A stretch of 38,738 nucleotides of DNA from Clostridia bacterium (GCA_017388175.1 JAFOTD010000020.1:1-38738), one strand, 5' to 3'; positions 7,410 through 16,026 are shown, numbered from the stretch's first letter. Notes: generated by a model not told the origin, from the sequence alone. Translations and numbers: made by a program.

Positions 7410-8468
7410 CTATACGACGACCTCGTAAGCGTCCTTCGGGCCGTATTCTTTCAGCGCGTACGGACTGAATACGCCGCGGTCGGTCACCACGCCGGTCACA
7501 AGCTCCGGCGGCGTGATATCGAACGCCGGATAATACCCATTCACGCCGTCGCGCGCGGTTTTGACGCCCATCGCCTCAAGCACGAACGCCGGATCGCGCA
7601 TTTCGATGACGACGTCCTTTGCCGTTTCGTGCACCGCGTCCGGCACGCCTGTTACGTAATACGGAACGCCGAGATACTTTGCCGCGATCGCGATCTGAAA
7701 CGTGCCGACCTTGTTGATGACGTGACCGTCCATCGTGATCGCGTCGGCCGCCGAGGTGAACACGTCCACGCCCTCGTGCTGCATGACGAACGCCGGCATG
7801 TTGTCGGTGATGACCGTCACGTCGAAGCCCATCTCATAGCAGACCGTTGCGGTCAGCCGCGCGCCCTGAAAATACGGACGCGTTTCGGGGCAGAAGATGC
7901 GAAGCCGTTTTCCCTTCGCTCTCGCCTCCTTCAGCATCATGCCCACGATCGTCTCCGCAAAGCACTGCGTCAGGATCGTGCCGTTGTCCGGAAACCGCGC
8001 AACGAGATGCGTCGCGATTTTTGCGATCTTTTCGTAGCGGCTGTTGTTCGCTTCGATCGCCCTGGCCTTGATCACATGATCGACCGGCTCGCCGGCTTTC
8101 CACGCCGCTTCCGCCGCTTCGAGCATCGTTTCGCATACGCGCTGCATGCGCTTTGCCGTGGTCGGACGCGCGTGGCTGATGCGGTTTGCCGCCTCCTTTA
8201 AGAACGCGCGCTGTCCGGCTTCGCTTTGCCCGCGGCACTCATACGCCGCAAGCGCCATGCCCATCGCGGCCGCCGGGTACGGGCCGGCGCTCTGCGTCAC
8301 CATATCGGTGATCGCCTTTGCAACCTCGCCGTAATGCGTGCAGGTCACAAACGAAACCGTGCGCGGATAGCAGCGCCGGTCGAGGATGCGCACCGCGCCG
8401 TCCTCATACCACGCGACGTTTTCGTATTGCAGCATGAATGCCAGATCTTTGTCAGGTCGTTCGTTCAT
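7410..8468 (-). CDS. MtnA / eIF-2B-like sugar-phosphate isomerase
   Basis: 352 aa. It matches the MtnA/eIF-2B alpha superfamily: CPETRPYFQGARLTA (193-207), VITDNMPAF (219-227) and the NKVGT segment (252-256). The catalytic cysteine and aspartate of methylthioribose-1-phosphate isomerase appear to be kept as Cys169 (TILTQC) and Asp242 (AADAI). The NAG motif after the cysteine is replaced by FAE and GADRI by AADAI, so it is a divergent branch that may act on another aldose-1-phosphate. No other methionine-salvage gene is in the window. GGAGGGATGTT precedes ATG. It has its own promoter (8486-8514). Confidence 0.8.
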   Translation of the reverse strand: MNERPDKDLAFMLQYENVAWYEDGAVRILDRRCYPRTVSFVTCTHYGEVAKAITDMVTQSAGPYPAAAMGMALAAYECRGQSEAGQRAFLKEAANRISHARPTTAKRMQRVCETMLEAAEAAWKAGEPVDHVIKARAIEANNSRYEKIAKIATHLVARFPDNGTILTQCFAETIVGMMLKEARAKGKRLRIFCPETRPYFQGARLTATVCYEMGFDVTVITDNMPAFVMQHEGVDVFTSAADAITMDGHVINKVGTFQIAIAAKYLGVPYYVTGVPDAVHETAKDVVIEMRDPAFVLEAMGVKTARDGVNGYYPAFDITPPELVTGVVTDRGVFSPYALKEYGPKDAYEVVV

Positions 8469-8485
8469 AACATCCCTCCGATTCG

Positions 8486-8514
8486 ATTATAAAGCCGATC
8501 CGCGCCCGTGTCCA
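8486..8514 (-). promoter_or_regulatory. Promoter of the MtnA-like gene
   Basis: Minus strand TGGACA (8514-8509), a 17-bp spacer and TATAAT (8491-8486). It is divergent from the lipoprotein gene. Confidence 0.75.
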
Positions 8515-8564
8515 TTGCTTTTTTTCCGAAATTTACATTTCGTGCAACCATTTTCGGAGATCTG

Positions 8565-8573
8565 TGGTATACT
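8565..8573 (+). promoter_or_regulatory. Extended -10 promoter of the lipoprotein gene
   Basis: TG-G-TATACT at 8565-8573 forms an extended -10 element. The -35 region is poor. It lies 34 bases before the ATG at 8608. Confidence 0.6.
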
Positions 8574-8607
8574 GAATGCGATTGTAAACAGAAAGGAATC
8601 GAAACCT

Positions 8608-9384
8608 ATGAAAAAATGGATTGCAATGATCCTCGGCGCGCTGCTGCTGATAAGTGCGGCGGCGTGCGCGCAGAAGACGGACGGACAGAACACGGCAGAA
8701 ACGCCCGCGCCTGAGCAGAACGCGGATGCGGAGCTGACCGGAACCGAAGAAACGAACGAGGAACCCCCTGTCGGCACGCTTGCCGGCGGCTGGCAGGTCG
8801 CGGAGAACAACGAAATGACCGAGGAGCGGAAGGCGGTCTTTGAGAAAGGGCTCGAAGGGCTGGTCGGCGTGGACTACGTCCCGATCGCCTATCTCGGCAG
8901 CCAGGTCGTCGCGGGGACGAACCATTGCATTCTCGCGGAGGGCAAGGTGGTCTATCCGAACTCTACGCCGATGTATGTGCTCGTTTTTCTCTATGAGGAC
9001 CTCTCCGGCAACGTTTCGCTGATGAACATTGAAAACCTGCCGATCATCGCGGAGGACGACGGCACGCTGTCCGCGCCGGGCGGCGAAATGCTGATGGGCG
9101 GCTGGGCGTACGCGGATTCGTACGAGGTCACGGATGAGATGCGGGATCGCCTGAACAAGGCGCTCGAGGAAACGGTCGGCGCTTCGTACGAACCGATCGC
9201 CAACCTCGGCACCCAGGTCGTCGCGGGACTCAACCGCTGCCTGCTCTGCAAGGTCACGCCCGTCGTTCTGAACCCGGAGGCGAACTATGCGCTCGTTTAC
9301 GTCTATGAGGACCTCTCCGGCGGCGCGGCGCTGAACTACGTCATCGACTTCGATTTCGGCGCATACTGCACCTACGGCGCATGA
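8608..9384 (+). CDS. Lipoprotein with two cystatin-like domains
   Basis: 258 aa. A signal peptide ends in a lipobox-like ISAAAC with Cys20 as the lipid site; a T/E/P-rich linker follows (21-55). Two homologous domains of about 95 aa come next. Each has a GGW near its start (60-62 and 164-166), a helix, and a QVVAG loop (QVVAGTN 99-105; QVVAGLN 203-209), then hydrophobic strands ending VFLYEDLSG or VYVYEDLSG. A conserved N-terminal glycine plus QxVxG is the signature by which type 1 cystatins (stefins) bind papain-like cysteine proteases. ATG has AAAGGAATC upstream. It is transcribed alone, with a strong terminator after it. Protease inhibition is inferred, not shown. Confidence 0.75.
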   Translation: MKKWIAMILGALLLISAAACAQKTDGQNTAETPAPEQNADAELTGTEETNEEPPVGTLAGGWQVAENNEMTEERKAVFEKGLEGLVGVDYVPIAYLGSQVVAGTNHCILAEGKVVYPNSTPMYVLVFLYEDLSGNVSLMNIENLPIIAEDDGTLSAPGGEMLMGGWAYADSYEVTDEMRDRLNKALEETVGASYEPIANLGTQVVAGLNRCLLCKVTPVVLNPEANYALVYVYEDLSGGAALNYVIDFDFGAYCTYGA

Positions 9385-9393
9385 CGCTTCTCT

Positions 9394-9429
9394 TCGGTCT
9401 GCCGAAAGACAATTCGGCAGACCGATTTT
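9394..9429 (+). terminator. Intrinsic terminator of the lipoprotein gene
   Basis: Perfect 13-bp stem TCGGTCTGCCGAA / TTCGGCAGACCGA with a 6-nt loop, followed by TTTTCTTTC. Confidence 0.9.
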
Positions 9430-9433
9430 CTTT

Positions 9434-9488
9434 CAAAGCTTTCCCCTGCGTGGGATTGTGTCTGCGAAGGCAACGGATAAGGTGGGTG
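9434..9488. repeat. Decayed copy of the dispersed repeat
   Basis: AAAGCTTTCCCCTGCGTGG, then TGCGAAGGCAACGGATAAGGTG, is alignable to the AAAAGCCTTCCCC...GGATGAGGTG repeats at 16459 and 20240, with many substitutions that spoil the first hairpin. Confidence 0.5.
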
Positions 9489-9521
9489 TGCGCGCCGCCG
9501 GATTCGTGCTCTGTTGCTTTC

Positions 9522-9547
9522 AACCTCTCCGAACGGGGGGAGGTTTT
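9522..9547 (+). terminator. Second terminator-like hairpin
   Basis: AACCTCTCC / GGGGAGGTT hairpin followed by seven T residues. It lies before the SDR gene and could back up the terminator at 9394 or be part of the repeat debris. Confidence 0.55.
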
Positions 9548-9614
9548 TTTGTTTTGGGGTGGAAATCCGGATCGGAACGGGGTATACTGTACATAACAAC
9601 TTTTGGAGGCAGAT

Positions 9615-10376
9615 ATGAAGATCGGAGTCGTTACCGGCGCTTCCAGCGGCATGGGCAGGGAATTTGCAAAAGCGATCGACAAATCGTTTGCGCTTGATGA
9701 GCTTTGGGTCATCGCGCGGCGGGAGGAGCTTCTGGAATCGCTGAAGGCGGAATGCGAAACGCCCGTCCGCGCGCTTTCGTGGGACCTGAAGGATCCCGCA
9801 AACGTGCAGGCATACCGGGAACTGCTCAAAGAAACGAAGCCGGAAATCTCCGTGCTCGTCAACGCGGCGGGCTATGGATTGTTCGGCGCGTGCGGCGCGC
9901 TCGAAGAGGAAGGGCAGCTCGGCATCGTTGCGCTGAACGCCGAAGCGCTGACGGCGATCTGTCTTGCCTCGCTTCCGTACATGCGGCGCGGCGATACGAT
10001 CATCAACCTCGGTTCGAATTCGAGCTGGCAGCCCGTGCCGTACCTTGCGGTATACGCGGCTTCGAAGGCGTACGTTTTAAGCTTCTCTCGCGCGCTCGGC
10101 AGGGAACTGAAACCAAAGGGAATCCACGTCATGTGCGTTTGCCCGGGCTGGGTCAGGACCGAGTTTATCAACCGCGCCAAGCGCGACGACACGGTTTCGT
10201 ATTTCGACCGCTGGTATACGCCGGAGCAGGTCGTCGAACGGGCAATGAAGGATCTGAAAAAGAAAAAGAAGGTCTCGATCCTCGGCCTTCCGGTCCGCAA
10301 TCAGGTGCGGCTTGTGAAGCTTCTGCCCGCGGACTGGGTCATGAACGTCTGGTGCAGACAGCAGAAAAAGGAGTAA
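9615..10376 (+). CDS. SDR-family NAD(P)-dependent oxidoreductase
   Basis: 253 aa, a typical classical short-chain dehydrogenase. The cofactor loop is TGASSGMG (7-14) and NAAGYG lies at 83-88. The catalytic set is Asn108, Ser134, Tyr147 and Lys151 (YAASK). The substrate is unknown; the C-terminal basic region (KKKKKVSILGLPV) resembles SDRs annotated as acting on fatty-acyl or short-chain substrates. ATG at 9615 has GGAGG at a good spacing; an earlier TTG at 9603 does not. It lies 3 bases before the SPFH gene, so the two form an operon. Confidence 0.9.
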   Translation: MKIGVVTGASSGMGREFAKAIDKSFALDELWVIARREELLESLKAECETPVRALSWDLKDPANVQAYRELLKETKPEISVLVNAAGYGLFGACGALEEEGQLGIVALNAEALTAICLASLPYMRRGDTIINLGSNSSWQPVPYLAVYAASKAYVLSFSRALGRELKPKGIHVMCVCPGWVRTEFINRAKRDDTVSYFDRWYTPEQVVERAMKDLKKKKKVSILGLPVRNQVRLVKLLPADWVMNVWCRQQKKE

Positions 10377-10379
10377 CGC

Positions 10380-11276
10380 ATGGGTATCATCCGCGCAATC
10401 AAAGGCTCGGTCGGGGCCGTCATGAAGGAGCAGTGGAAGGAAGCGTTTTTCTGTGATTCGCTTCCTGCCGAAATCCTGATGGTACGCGGGCGCAAGCACG
10501 TTTCCGAACGCAGCGCGAACGACCGGAGAGACGACGAGATCGTCACAAACGGCTCGCTGCTTTCCGTTGCGGACGGGCAATGCGCGATCGTCGTTTCGCA
10601 GGGGAAGATCGTGGACGTGTGCGACGCGCCGGGCGAGCATATGTTCGTCGATCCGAATCACCCGGGCGGCGTCAAAGGATTCTTCCGCGACGTTATCCGC
10701 CGCGTCGGATTCGGCGGGGACGTGCAGCCGATCCGGCATCGCGTGTACTATATCAACACAAAGGAATGTTACGGCAATCGCTTCGAAACGCCCGCGCCGG
10801 TCGTGATCCGCGTGCGCGACGACAATATAGACGCCGACTTCGATCTGTCCGTGTCGCTTTCCGGCGTGTATTCCTATCGGGTCGAGGATCCCGCCGCGCT
10901 GTATCGCGCGATCGGGAATATCGAAACGGTCTATGAGCGGAAGTCGCTGAATCCGCAGCTCGACGCGGAAATCGTTTCCGCGCTTTCAACCGCCGTCAGC
11001 GAACTGTTTCGAAGCGGCATTCGTCCCAACGAGCTTCCGAAGCACACGAACGACCTTGCGGCGGCTGCGGCAGGCGCGGTCGGGGAATCGTTTCGGAAGC
11101 GCTTCGGACTCGGCATACTCTCGATCTCGTTCGACAAGCTGATCATAGAGGAGATCTGGATGCTCAAAAACGCGCAGCGCGCCGCGATTCTGAGAGACCC
11201 GACCATGGCGGCCGCCATGCTCACCGACGCGTACGCCACCGCGCTGAAAACGGCGTCCGGCAACCGGCGGAAATAG
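10380..11276 (+). CDS. SPFH-domain protein (YdjI-like)
   Basis: 298 aa. Strong resemblance to the bacterial SPFH 'virion core protein' group typified by YdjI of Bacillus. It opens MGIIRAIKGSVGAVMKEQWK and continues with a beta-rich SPFH domain (about 25-200) and a helical region. Many homologues end in a zinc ribbon; here the protein stops after the helical part (about 298) with no cysteine pairs. Such proteins are thought to organise membrane or stress-related complexes and often lie near phage-shock or TerD-like genes. AGGAG precedes ATG. It follows the SDR directly. Confidence 0.85.
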   Translation: MGIIRAIKGSVGAVMKEQWKEAFFCDSLPAEILMVRGRKHVSERSANDRRDDEIVTNGSLLSVADGQCAIVVSQGKIVDVCDAPGEHMFVDPNHPGGVKGFFRDVIRRVGFGGDVQPIRHRVYYINTKECYGNRFETPAPVVIRVRDDNIDADFDLSVSLSGVYSYRVEDPAALYRAIGNIETVYERKSLNPQLDAEIVSALSTAVSELFRSGIRPNELPKHTNDLAAAAAGAVGESFRKRFGLGILSISFDKLIIEEIWMLKNAQRAAILRDPTMAAAMLTDAYATALKTASGNRRK

Positions 11277-11279
11277 CGT

Positions 11280-11744
11280 TCAGACCCTTGTGACGTCGAC
11301 CCACTCGGCGTTCGGGCAGGCGCGCATCAGATCCGCGATCGAAAGCCGAACCGCGCTGTGGTCCGTGCCGGCGGCGGGATAGACGGTTTCGTGGAGCTTC
11401 AGGCTTTCGTCGAGATACACGACGACGTTTTCGTTGACGCCGAACGGACAGACCCCGCCGACCGAGTGCCCGATCAGCGGCTCCACCAGCTCGGCCGGGA
11501 TCATCTTCGCCTTACAGGAAAAGCGCGCCTTGTATTTGGCGTTGTCGATGCGCGCCGTGCCTTCTGCAAGGATCAGAACCGGCTGATCGCCCTGCAGAAA
11601 CGACAGCGTTTTTGCAATCATGCCCGGCTCGCAGCCCAAAGCCTCCGCGGCCTCTTTCACCGTTGCGCTGCTGTGTTCGGGAATGATAACGCGGTCCGCG
11701 AATCCTCTTTCGCTCAGATAGTCCGTTGCGCGTTTCAAAGACAT
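11280..11744 (-). CDS. YbaK/EbsC-family aminoacyl-tRNA deacylase
   Basis: 154 aa forming one YbaK domain (prolyl-tRNA synthetase-associated editing domain). Visible features are EHSSATVKEAAEALGCEPGMIAKTL, then a long strand set ending GHSVGGVCPFGV and a C-terminal DLMRA helix. These enzymes hydrolyse misacylated tRNA, such as Cys-tRNA-Pro. It ends 3 bases from the SPFH gene on the other strand and has its own promoter. Confidence 0.9.
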   Translation of the reverse strand: MSLKRATDYLSERGFADRVIIPEHSSATVKEAAEALGCEPGMIAKTLSFLQGDQPVLILAEGTARIDNAKYKARFSCKAKMIPAELVEPLIGHSVGGVCPFGVNENVVVYLDESLKLHETVYPAAGTDHSAVRLSIADLMRACPNAEWVDVTRV

Positions 11745-11779
11745 AGGAAAACCCTTTCCGGAAAGAATTTCTTTCAGAC

Positions 11780-11808
11780 AGTATACTGCACGTTTTTCAA
11801 ATTGAAAA
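11780..11808 (-). promoter_or_regulatory. Promoter of the YbaK gene
   Basis: Minus strand TTTTCA (11808-11803), a 17-bp spacer and TATACT (11785-11780). The -35 side abuts the thrE-like promoter at 11813, so the two are back to back. Confidence 0.6.
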
Positions 11809-11812
11809 GTCC

Positions 11813-11841
11813 TTGCTTTTTTCGGGCGGCGCTGTTATACT
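11813..11841 (+). promoter_or_regulatory. Promoter of the ThrE-like gene
   Basis: TTGCTT (11813-11818), a 17-bp spacer and TATACT (11836-11841), ending 34 bases before ATG at 11876. Confidence 0.75.
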
Positions 11842-11875
11842 TTTGCAGGCATCAGGAAAAAAGGATTCAGACAGC

Positions 11876-13231
11876 ATGATTACCGGAGAAAAACGGAAAT
11901 TTTATTATCGGAATAAAGAGAAGACCGACGTTTTACAAGCAGCCGTCCGTGAGGAGCAGACGCAGAACGGGACGCATTCAAAGGAGGGCGCGTTCTACGA
12001 GGAGCTTTTAGAGTTTGCCGTCTCGCTCGCAAACAAGCTGCAGGCGTGCGGCGCCGAAACGTACCGCGTGGAGGAAACGATCAACCGCATCATCGGCGCG
12101 TACGGCATTGAACGCGTGGACGCGTTCGTCATACCCGGCAGCATCATGGCAAGCCTTGAAACCGACGAGGGACAGATCATTACGAAGATCCGCCGTTTGA
12201 AAGGCGGGGAAACGATGCTCGACGGCATCGAGCGCTATTCGGCCTTAAGCCGCCGCATCTGCGCGGAGAAGCCGGACATGCAAACCGCGCGCCGGATGCT
12301 GCGCGAGACCGAGCAAAAGGTCTGCCGGTATTCGACGCCGGTCTATTATCTCTCGGCGTTTCTGATCGGCGTCGGTTTCGGCATCTTCTTCGGCGGCGGG
12401 ATCCTCGAAGCGCTCGCGGCAGGCCTGTGCGGGCTTGCGATCGGCGGATCGCTGCGGTTTATGGGCAAGCTCCATGCGAACACGTTCTTCACGTCTTTCG
12501 TGTGCAGCTTCATTCTGGGATTTCTTGCGAACCTTTTGGCGGCGATCCGGGTTTGCGGGAACGCGGATATCGCGGTCATCGGCGCGATCATGATTCTCGT
12601 GCCCGGGTTCCTGTTTACGAACAGCCTGCGCGATATCATTTACGGCGATACGATGTCGGGTCTGAACCGGCTCGTGCAGGTAATGCTCATTGCCGTCGCG
12701 CTCGCGTTCGGCACGAACGCCGGCGTCATTCTCGCGCGGATCATCTTTCCGTGGATCAGCATGACGGCCGTGCCGATTGATCACGCGCTGTGGGTCCAGT
12801 GCATCGCCGGGCTGATCGGTACGCTCGGCTTCGGCCTGATGTTCAATATGCACGGTCGGGGCATTCCGTTTGCGCTGCTCGGCAGCATCATCTCATGGCC
12901 GGTCTGCGTGCTCTGCATGCGACTCGGCACGCCGGAACCGATCGCATACCTGTTCGGCGCGGCGGCGTCCTCGCTCTACGCCGAGATTATGGCGCGTATT
13001 CGAAAATTCCCGGCGACGAGCTACCTGATGTGCGCGCTCGTGCCGCTGATTCCGGGTTCCGGCATCTATTACACGATGGATTTCATCCGCCGGGGCGTGC
13101 TTTCCGAGGCGTACGCAAAGGGCATGACGACGGCGGCGATCGCAGGCTGCATGGCGGTCGGCGTGCTGCTCGTCTCCACCATGTTCCGCATGTGGGGCGT
13201 CTGGAAAAAGAATCGCAAAAAGAAAGCGTAA
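11876..13231 (+). CDS. Threonine/serine exporter family protein (ThrE)
   Basis: 451 aa. The N-terminal ThrP-type domain (DUF1212; EELLEFAVSLANKLQACGAETYRVEETI, about 43-70) leads into about five hydrophobic segments. A second hydrophobic half from about residue 300 is the ThrE_2-type part. Many Firmicutes encode the two halves separately; here they are fused as in actinobacterial ThrE. Predicted to export threonine and serine across the cell membrane. The 40 N-terminal residues are charged and unusual. The ATG at 11876 lies after the promoter; an upstream in-frame start at 11813 would fall within the promoter. Confidence 0.9.
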   Translation: MITGEKRKFYYRNKEKTDVLQAAVREEQTQNGTHSKEGAFYEELLEFAVSLANKLQACGAETYRVEETINRIIGAYGIERVDAFVIPGSIMASLETDEGQIITKIRRLKGGETMLDGIERYSALSRRICAEKPDMQTARRMLRETEQKVCRYSTPVYYLSAFLIGVGFGIFFGGGILEALAAGLCGLAIGGSLRFMGKLHANTFFTSFVCSFILGFLANLLAAIRVCGNADIAVIGAIMILVPGFLFTNSLRDIIYGDTMSGLNRLVQVMLIAVALAFGTNAGVILARIIFPWISMTAVPIDHALWVQCIAGLIGTLGFGLMFNMHGRGIPFALLGSIISWPVCVLCMRLGTPEPIAYLFGAAASSLYAEIMARIRKFPATSYLMCALVPLIPGSGIYYTMDFIRRGVLSEAYAKGMTTAAIAGCMAVGVLLVSTMFRMWGVWKKNRKKKA

Positions 13232-13239
13232 GCTTCACG

Positions 13240-13266
13240 GAAGGATCCGCCGGATCCTTCTTTTTC
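13240..13266 (+). terminator. Intrinsic terminator
   Basis: GAAGGATCC / GGATCCTTC stem with a 3-nt loop, followed by TTTTT. Confidence 0.9.
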
Positions 13267-13279
13267 GTTGCGCCGGAAA

Positions 13280-13308
13280 TTGACAGGCGCAGGGGGACCG
13301 TCTATAAT
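13280..13308 (+). promoter_or_regulatory. Consensus sigma-A promoter
   Basis: TTGACA (13280-13285), an exact 17-bp spacer and TATAAT (13303-13308). It is a perfect match to consensus and predicts strong constitutive transcription of the glycosyltransferase gene. Confidence 0.9.
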
Positions 13309-13356
13309 AAACGCATAAGGCGAGCCGAAAACGCGCGCAGAGAAGGAGAAACGGTA

Positions 13357-15987
13357 TTGAAAGGATCCTATGATTTTTCGGTGATCACCGCCGTCTATAA
13401 TGCGGCGCCGTTTCTTTCCGAGACGGTCGAAAGCCTGATTCGTCAGGACTTCGGCTTTTCGCGCGTGCAGCTCATTCTCTGCGACGACGGCTCCGCGGAT
13501 GAAAGTCCCGCGATGTGCGACGCGTACGCACAGCGGTATCCGGACAACGTCACGGTCATCCACAAGGAGAACGGGGGCGTTTCCTCGGCGCGAAACGCCG
13601 GGCTGAAGGCCGTGCGCGGCAAATACGTCAGCTTTCTCGACGCGGACGATACGCTGTCCGAAAACGCGCTTTCAAAGGTGTTCGCGCTGTTCGAAGCGCA
13701 TCCGGAAACGGACGTCGTCTCGCTGCCGATGCAGTTTTTTGACGGACAGACCGGGCCGCATCCTTTAAACCGCAAGTATCAGAACGGCACGCGGGTCATC
13801 GATCTTCAAAGCGAGCCGAACAATCCGCAGCTTGCTGTCACGTCCGCTTTCGTGCGGGCGAGCGCGCTGCGGGGGAAGACGTTCGACGCGAACCTGAAGT
13901 TCGCCGAGGACGCAAAGCTTTTACAGGCGATCCTGCTTGAAAAGCAGACGCTCGGCGTGGTCGCCGACGCGGTGCATCACTATCGCCGCCGCTCGACGGG
14001 CGAGGCAAGCGCGATCCAGATCTCGGAGGCGTCGCCCGCGTGGTATCATCCGTACCTGAAACATTTTTGCCTCGACACGATCCGTTCCTGCGTCGAACGG
14101 ACCGGAAGCGTGCCGCGGTTCGTGCAGTACACGATCGCCTACGACCTGCAATGGCGCATCTCCAAGCCGCATATCCCCTCAGCTCTGTTCGATCCCGCGG
14201 AAAAGGAAGAATACAAGCGCCTGCTTCGCGCGGTTTATTCGCACATCGACGACGACGTGATCGCCGGACAGACGCATATCGAACCGTATCAGAACGGCTT
14301 CGCGCTGTATTGGAAAAACGGCTTTATTCCCGAGGCGTTTTGCGACGCGTGCGCCGATCCGCTTCTTTGCGAATTCTTCACCGTGCGCGACGGCACGATC
14401 ACGTTCGAGTGTTCCGTATTGCAGCAGACCGGGTCCGACCGCCCGCTCCCGACGCTTTCCGTGGAGGCGAACGGCGTCCTCTATCCGGGCGAATGCACGG
14501 ATCGTCGGCGCACGCTCGTGCTGCTCGATGAGACGGCGGCAAGACGTTTCGGATATACGTTCCGCATCCCGCTTCCGGAGAAAAAGACGGCGCTGACGCT
14601 TCGCGTTCTGAACGGGGATGAACCCGTGAAGCGGATCGCCTGCGGGCAGTTTTTCCCGATCTCGGAGCGGTATGAAAACGCCTACGCGCGGATCGGCGGC
14701 CGCGTACTGACGCAGAAGGACGGTGTATTCGCGCTGTCCGCCCAAAAGCGCGCGGGGCGCTTTATGCGCGAGGTCCGTTTTTTAAAGGAGATCATAAAAC
14801 GCAATGAGAAGGGCGGCCGCAACGCGGTTATCGGCCGGCTGGTCTATGCGATCGCAAAGCCGTTCGTGCGAAAACCGATCTGGCTGATCTCCGACCGTTT
14901 CGGCGCGGCGGGCGACAACGGCGAAGCGCTGTTCCGGTATCTCTGCGCGCTGAAAAAGAAACCCGCAAAGCTGTTTTTCGCCGTATCGAAGCAGAGTCCG
15001 GACTTTGCCGCGCTGAAAAAGGCCGGGCGGGTCGTCGACGCGAAATCCTTCCGGCACAAGCTGCTGTTTCTGCTGTCGACGCTGAATATCTCGTCGCACG
15101 CGGACAGCGATATCATCACGCAGTTCTCGAAGTACGACGAGCCGTACCGCGATATCCAGAGCCGCATCCGCTTCGTGTTTCTGCAGCACGGCGTGATCAA
15201 GGACGACCTGAGCGACTGGCTCGACCGGTACAACTGCAATATCTCGGGGTTCGTGACGTCCGCAAAGGCGGAGGCCGACTCGATCCGCGATTGCGCGTAT
15301 CACTGTCCGGACGAGGCGATCTGGCTGACGGGTCTGCCGCGGTTCGACCGGCTCTATCACGACGAAAAACGCTGCATCACGATCATGCCGACGTGGCGAA
15401 ACGGGCTGACCGCGGCCGCCGACCCGAAAACCGGCACGCGCGGGCTCAGACGGGACTTCGAGCAAAGCGGTTTCTACCGCTTTTATAACGCGCTGCTGAA
15501 CGACGCGCGCCTGCTGAAAGCGGCGGAGGAGAACGGCTATGCCGTGCGGTTTCTGCCGCATCCGACGCTGCACCCGCATATGGACCGGTTCACGAAAAAC
15601 GACGCGGTCGAGTTTCTTCCGGCGGATACGCCGTATCGCAGGGTGTTTGCCGAAAGCGATCTCGTGCTTACCGACTATTCCTCGGTCGCGTTCGACTTTG
15701 CGTATCTCAGAAAGCCGGTTATCTACGCGCAGTTCGACCGCGAATCGTTCTACTCCGGCGAGCACGTGTACGTAAAGGGCTACTTCGATTATGACCGCGA
15801 CGGCTTCGGCGAGGTCGAAACGGATTATGAAGCGACCGTCGACCGGCTGATCGAATATATGGAAAACGGCTGCGGATTGAAGGACGAATACCGCGCGCGC
15901 ATCGACGCGTTCTTCGCCTTTGACGATCGCGAAAACTGCCGCCGCGTGTATGAAAAGCTTCTCGCACTGCAGGCCAAACAAATTTGA
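13357..15987 (+). CDS. GT2 glycosyltransferase-TagF glycerophosphotransferase fusion
   Basis: 876 aa from a TTG start with AGAAGGAGAAACGG upstream; no ATG fits. The N-terminus is a GT-A family 2 glycosyltransferase: VITAVYNAAPFL, DDG at 43-45, NGGVSSARNAG and DADD at 95-98. The middle (about 330-480) is beta-rich and has no recognised domain. The C-terminal part, about 370 aa, resembles CDP-glycerol glycerophosphotransferases (TagB/TagF): ISSHADSDI, FLQHGVIKDDL, MPTWRNGL, PHPTLHPHMDRF, LTDYSSVAFDFAYLRKPVIYAQFD. The inferred role is adding a sugar and a polyol-phosphate to a cell-wall teichoic-acid-like polymer. It is monocistronic, with a perfect promoter and a terminator. Confidence 0.9.
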   Translation: MKGSYDFSVITAVYNAAPFLSETVESLIRQDFGFSRVQLILCDDGSADESPAMCDAYAQRYPDNVTVIHKENGGVSSARNAGLKAVRGKYVSFLDADDTLSENALSKVFALFEAHPETDVVSLPMQFFDGQTGPHPLNRKYQNGTRVIDLQSEPNNPQLAVTSAFVRASALRGKTFDANLKFAEDAKLLQAILLEKQTLGVVADAVHHYRRRSTGEASAIQISEASPAWYHPYLKHFCLDTIRSCVERTGSVPRFVQYTIAYDLQWRISKPHIPSALFDPAEKEEYKRLLRAVYSHIDDDVIAGQTHIEPYQNGFALYWKNGFIPEAFCDACADPLLCEFFTVRDGTITFECSVLQQTGSDRPLPTLSVEANGVLYPGECTDRRRTLVLLDETAARRFGYTFRIPLPEKKTALTLRVLNGDEPVKRIACGQFFPISERYENAYARIGGRVLTQKDGVFALSAQKRAGRFMREVRFLKEIIKRNEKGGRNAVIGRLVYAIAKPFVRKPIWLISDRFGAAGDNGEALFRYLCALKKKPAKLFFAVSKQSPDFAALKKAGRVVDAKSFRHKLLFLLSTLNISSHADSDIITQFSKYDEPYRDIQSRIRFVFLQHGVIKDDLSDWLDRYNCNISGFVTSAKAEADSIRDCAYHCPDEAIWLTGLPRFDRLYHDEKRCITIMPTWRNGLTAAADPKTGTRGLRRDFEQSGFYRFYNALLNDARLLKAAEENGYAVRFLPHPTLHPHMDRFTKNDAVEFLPADTPYRRVFAESDLVLTDYSSVAFDFAYLRKPVIYAQFDRESFYSGEHVYVKGYFDYDRDGFGEVETDYEATVDRLIEYMENGCGLKDEYRARIDAFFAFDDRENCRRVYEKLLALQAKQI

Positions 15988-16000
15988 CCCCAAAACCGAA

Positions 16001-16026
16001 AGCCGCCCGGATTTCCGGGCGGCTTT
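16001..16026 (+). terminator. Intrinsic terminator
   Basis: AGCCGCCCGG / CCGGGCGGCT stem with a small A/T loop, followed by TTTG. Confidence 0.8.

Noticed and set aside
12790..13356. Upstream extension of the GT2-TagF frame.
   Set aside because: It runs through the ThrE gene, a terminator and a consensus promoter. The TTG at 13357 with a good ribosome site is the real start.
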